Source: Spirodela intermedia
Taxonomy: Eukaryota; Streptophyta; Magnoliopsida; Alismatales; Araceae
Direction of reading: 5' to 3'
Assembly (NCBI GenBank): GCA_902729315.2
Contig: LR746273.1
Coordinates: forward strand, 1,927,001-1,991,000
Length of the DNA: 64,000 nucleotides
The notes below the pieces were generated by a model that saw only the letters and a list, made by a program, of their open reading frames with translations, was not told where the DNA came from and ran no database searches. Shown here in pieces: positions 60,195 through 64,000 of the stretch (its first letter is position 1; each line of letters opens with the position of its first letter). The translations under genes were made by a program, and so were the position numbers.

Positions 60195-62040
60195 GTTCTC
60201 CTTGAAGGAATAGTCATACAGAGTGCAGGCTTGCTGTCTACTTTCTCTCTCAAGAACATAAGATTCACCTCACCCGATAACTCAAACACGTTAGCCACGG
60301 TTTAAATGAAGTGGATATGGGTGAGATTGTAGCACCAGTATTCACGTGTTGTAATGCTAGACTTTGTTCCTGGCGATTCCTTGGAGAAAACCCTTGAGAT
60401 AGTCAATCTTTTAGGGATGGATTGAAGATGCTCGAGTTAGTGACAGAGAGCTCAAGTCGTATTGAATTTCGACTTGTACTGGAACATTTAGTCTCTTCGG
60501 ACGATTTTGTTTTATTATTGGCCAACAGTAGTAAGATTATGCTCACCCCCCATTGATTAATGACTGATGCCCGCGAGGGGGAGAGAGAGAGAGGGAGAGG
60601 GAGGGAGGGAGAGAGCGAGAATATGGGGGGTGGGGAGGATTCATCGCCAATTAAGGTTATCAAGAAAGTAGTATTATATTCTTCCTGACATGAATTATAT
60701 TTTAAGCTTGCCAATATGAGATTAACTTGGAAAAATCGTACGATCACTAAAGGAGGGTTAAAAACTGAGAAAGACGGAGTTCGAATCGACTTGCGGGAAA
60801 AATCTACAAAGACAACGGAGATTGATTAAAAAACTTCAATTATTTTGTGGGCAATATTAACTAAAAAGCTAATTAAAATCTGCAACGTGGAAGACGGCTA
60901 AATATTTTTTATCAACTGTATTGCGCAATCTCTCTCAAGCTTCAGTGCGACAGGAGGGCATTTAAGAGCGTTTGCATCTGACACTCGTGTTGACAAATAG
61001 TCGTCGTCAAGTTCGAAGATCTGAACATTAGAGGCATTGGGAACACGGAAAGGATCCTCTGAACTCCGCCCGGCGCAGACGATTTGACCTTGTTCTTCAG
61101 ACCTGCACGCTCTTCAAGTTTCCATGAATGGAAGGCCAGAGTTCGTAGTCGCTAGCCGGGTCACTGCATCTACGCTTTCGTTGAACAGGTAGAACACTCC
61201 TAGAAAGTCGACGAGAGTGACCACCCTTCATGTACTCATTCGTGGCTATCAAAGTCGTTTCCACCTACAGCAATAGATTGACTTACGGGGGAGTAGTAGA
61301 CAATGGCTTGGCTTGGCTGGCATGCTTCCTACTAGAACTAAGAGCTAACTGATTAAATGAACTAGAACTCTTATCTTTATAATGTTACAATCCCTAAGTA
61401 GCCACGTACAGCATATTATTTATATTATTATTAGTTGTATCGGAAAGCAAGAGTATCAACAATTTAGGTAGCCTAACTAGAACAAATGTAAATCCAGATA
61501 TCTTTTGTAAGGTTGGGAACAAGAAGGGCCGAAGAAAACTTTGGAAAATGAGTTGGTGCTTGGGATGCGTTACAATAATTTGCCGACCGTTCCTATGAGT
61601 TGTGAGTGAGAGTGTGTCCCCGATTTCCGATCTAAACCTTAGTTCGCCCATTTACAGAAATGCCTCGATAACCTGAGGTAAGACTTGGGTAGTTGACTTA
61701 GCGAAACGGGCAGCGGACTAGCGAGAGGTCCCATTCCCACGTGCATCCGGGAGGCCCATGCTACAGATAGATCGGTAGCGTGCGGTGGAGTCGATAAATA
61801 ATACCTATCAGATCCTAAACATGCAGATGACATCATTTATCCTATACTTGACCCTAGTCCACTCGCACATCTTACAACTGGCAGGGAGTACTAATCAAGT
61901 TCAACCAAGTTGTTTCCACATGAAGACCCCAAGACCCGCTATAAATACGTATTTTTAAAACATTTAAAAGCAGGTTTGTGACTGGTTCCGAGTGGGCCTG
62001 AGTCTTGAGGAGTGATGAGGGCAGACCAATGTGAAGCAGA
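60195..62040. other. Intergenic region
   Basis: A purine-rich GA/GGGA tract lies at about 60577-60615. No gene is recognised; the remainder is mixed AT-rich sequence. Confidence 0.5.
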
Positions 62041-62205
62041 GGCTGTCCGGAGGAGGTGGCCGATGACAGGAGGTCGGTAGATGCCGTAGAAGAACAAGTT
62101 TCTAGGTTGGCCGAGGCTCTGGAGAGAACTGGCCGATGACGAAGGGGGAGGTCGGTAGATGCCGCAGAAGAACAGGTTTCTAGGTTGGCTGGGTCTCCGG
62201 AGAGA
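62041..62205. repeat. Imperfect tandem duplication, about 75-80 bp units
   Basis: Two copies of a unit containing GGCCGATGAC, GGAGGTCGGTAGATGCCG, AGAAGAACA and TTTCTAGGTTGG occur in a row from 62041 and about 62115. A third partial start (GGTCTCCGGAGAGAA) follows. On the minus strand both copies read QPRNLFF(C/Y)GIYRPP, but no larger coding context is visible. Confidence 0.8.
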
Positions 62206-62604
62206 ATTGACCCGTTGATACCTCCTACATATATTTGTCCGCATTTATTTTTGTTGATAAATATTCATATCTACAAAATTTAATGATTTCTTGAATAGTT
62301 TCGTAATCCAGACCGATACTTTTTCTGGTGTTGAATTGAGCAAATAGATGGGATTTCCGATAGATTGGATTTCAGATTTATGCTGAGAATAATTGGAGAC
62401 AAAAGTATTTTGTAGTACTGTCAGTTGGAGGTGCGTTAGTAGTTGTGGGTGTCCAGCCGAGCCCTGCCTGAGCCTGAGCTCGGATATCTATTTCGATGTC
62501 CAGACCTGGCCCGACTTTGGACGTTAGTTTTGGGCCGGACACCTAAGAAGACCGTACTCCCCGCTTTGACTCAGAAAGTTAACATGTCAGTCTGTAAACT
62601 GGGA

Positions 62605-62606
<2 letters not shown>

Positions 62607-62686
<80 letters not shown>
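62607..62686. repeat. (GA)n microsatellite, 80 bp
   Basis: An uninterrupted GA run of 40 units, the longest simple repeat in the window. The plus-strand frame across it encodes an Arg-Glu repeat and is not credible as a protein. Confidence 0.95.
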
Positions 62687-62688
<2 letters not shown>

Positions 62689-64000
62689 TTTTATGGCTTC
62701 AAACTACCCATGGCGTTGACACTCTGGACAATGGTGGAGGAAACTCAGACCAGATATTTTGAGCCTTGGGCTTCCAACTCAGTTCCAAATATGCTTCTAA
62801 ACCCAGACTGTATGTGGCCCCAAGTCAAAGCTCGCATAGAGTTAGAATATGAGTTTCATTTAGCTTGGCCTTGTAGATAAACCCTAGTTACTCGTATTGC
62901 GTTAGAGACCTTGTTCCAGCTGACGGTTGGTGAATAGTTTATGTAGTAAATGAATTAGTTGACACGACTCTGCAACATGTCAGTTAGGGATGTAATGTGA
63001 CGCCAACCGATAAAAATCGAGCTAAAAAAGAAGGGAATACCGTGGTTATTTAAATGACATATTTGAATCTTCAAACGGATTGAATCAAAACTATATAATA
63101 GTAAAACTATTAATGGCTAGATTCTTGTTGGATGGCTGCTAAACCTTGCCAAAGAAGCCCATTGGCCGTATTTTTTTGTAGGGACATACTTGGACTGGTC
63201 TAATGATTCTTGAACTTTCAGACATCATGGGGACGTCAACGACAAAACTCTGACTTTTAAAAATCTCGAATGCTCAGCCAATTTCTAGGGTGGGTAAAAA
63301 TCCAATTCATCCTCTATCTACAATAGTCGTATTATAATTAGTAAATACGAGCTTACTCCACTCACACTCAATTTATTCGATGCTAGATGCTCCCACAACC
63401 TTAATAGCACACACCCTTGTTGAGATGAGCACAAGGATTCTCTCAATTACCTTCAAAGGTGTTGCTATAGCTACAATGAGCCTTGTTGGTTTTCTTGTGA
63501 GATTTCCGAAGATAGATAACTAGCGTTGTGGAACAGGGGTACCCCTTTTGAGTTATTTGATTTATCTACGTCTCCTGTTAAATGAGACTCGTAATGGAAC
63601 CAATTGAATAGACAACTACTCATTAATGTTAAGGATTACTGCAAGAACTCAAACTGGTTCTATGTGAAGAACACTAATGATAAATGTTCTAAAGCTAACT
63701 AACTTGTGTATTGATTATTAATACAGACGTAAGATAGATATCCATATATTTAAATCAGACCGTTGATGGGTAGGCTCAGCTATCGAGTGTCTACGCCAAT
63801 AAGTGAAACCATCACACTTCTCAAATGTTCAGCAAAGGCCATGGAAATCATCTCACTAGAAATTCCAAGAGGAGAAGACCATACTGGCTTTTCCTTTCAT
63901 GTTATTGAACGAACATTCATTAACTTATATGACATACTTTTTAATACTTCGTCACTTTCTTTCTCACGAACGAAGGAACAGGAAGAACACCGTAACCCCT
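62687..64000. other. Intergenic region to the window edge
   Basis: AT-rich with no recognisable gene, repeat or RNA. Confidence 0.5.

Noticed and set aside
62443-62880. 145-codon frame across the GA tract
   Set aside because: The core is an Arg-Glu repeat forced by the microsatellite.
1-64000. CRISPR arrays, rRNA genes, bacterial-type operons or defence-like clusters
   Set aside because: None is present. Repeats here are microsatellites, small tandem duplications and retroelements in an ordinary plant gene region.

Overview
This window is plant nuclear DNA. It has multi-exon genes with GT-AG introns, several introns longer than 1 kb, pyrimidine-rich leaders with GA/CT microsatellites, LTR retrotransposon debris, and plant-specific protein families. 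Three genes have very GC-rich coding exons (PGSIP-like glycosyltransferase, pectin methylesterase, ZAT zinc finger), while the introns and TE-rich gaps are AT-rich. That contrast fits a non-grass monocot or an early-diverging angiosperm, but I cannot name the species.

Layout. 1-13.6 kb, minus: a DnaJ-domain gene of the DNAJC11/OWL1 type. Nine exons could be placed and the C-terminal exons lie beyond position 1. 13.6-14.7 kb: a shared divergent promoter. 14.7-30.9 kb, plus: a 15-exon nucleotidyltransferase gene (about 1,548 codons) of the non-canonical poly(A)/uridylyl-transferase-like superfamily, with a solo LTR in one intron. 30.9-35.7 kb: mostly non-coding, with one doubtful small ORF. 35.7-37.5 kb, plus: a five-exon GT8 glycosyltransferase (PGSIP7/8-like). 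38.1-40.0 kb, minus: a six-exon organellar YqgF/RuvX-type nuclease. 41.35-42.8 kb, plus: a five-exon secreted pectin methylesterase with a probable GC-AG intron. 43.7-45.0 kb: frame-broken coding-like sequence. 45.4-50.7 kb: repeats, including a gag-only Ty3/gypsy-type element with both LTRs and a primer-binding site, and a decayed Ty1/copia element inserted into a 169-bp tandem repeat. 50.7-56.2 kb: no recognisable gene. 56.2-57.4 kb, minus: an intronless three-finger C2H2 repressor (ZAT1/4/9 type). 57.4-64 kb: promoter, microsatellites, a small tandem duplication and unassigned DNA.

How the genes relate. They are ordinary, functionally separate plant genes: a chaperone-related factor, an RNA nucleotidyltransferase, a membrane sugar transferase, an organellar nuclease, a cell-wall enzyme and a transcriptional repressor. 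I see no operon, defence island or other multi-gene system. The most informative items are the DNAJC11/OWL1-PGSIP neighbourhood (the two are, as I recall, adjacent genes in Arabidopsis), the GC-AG intron, the solo LTR with an exact target-site duplication, and the copia insertion that splits a tandem repeat unit. Exon borders were placed by eye from splice signals, reading frame and remembered family conservation. All gene exons listed join in frame.
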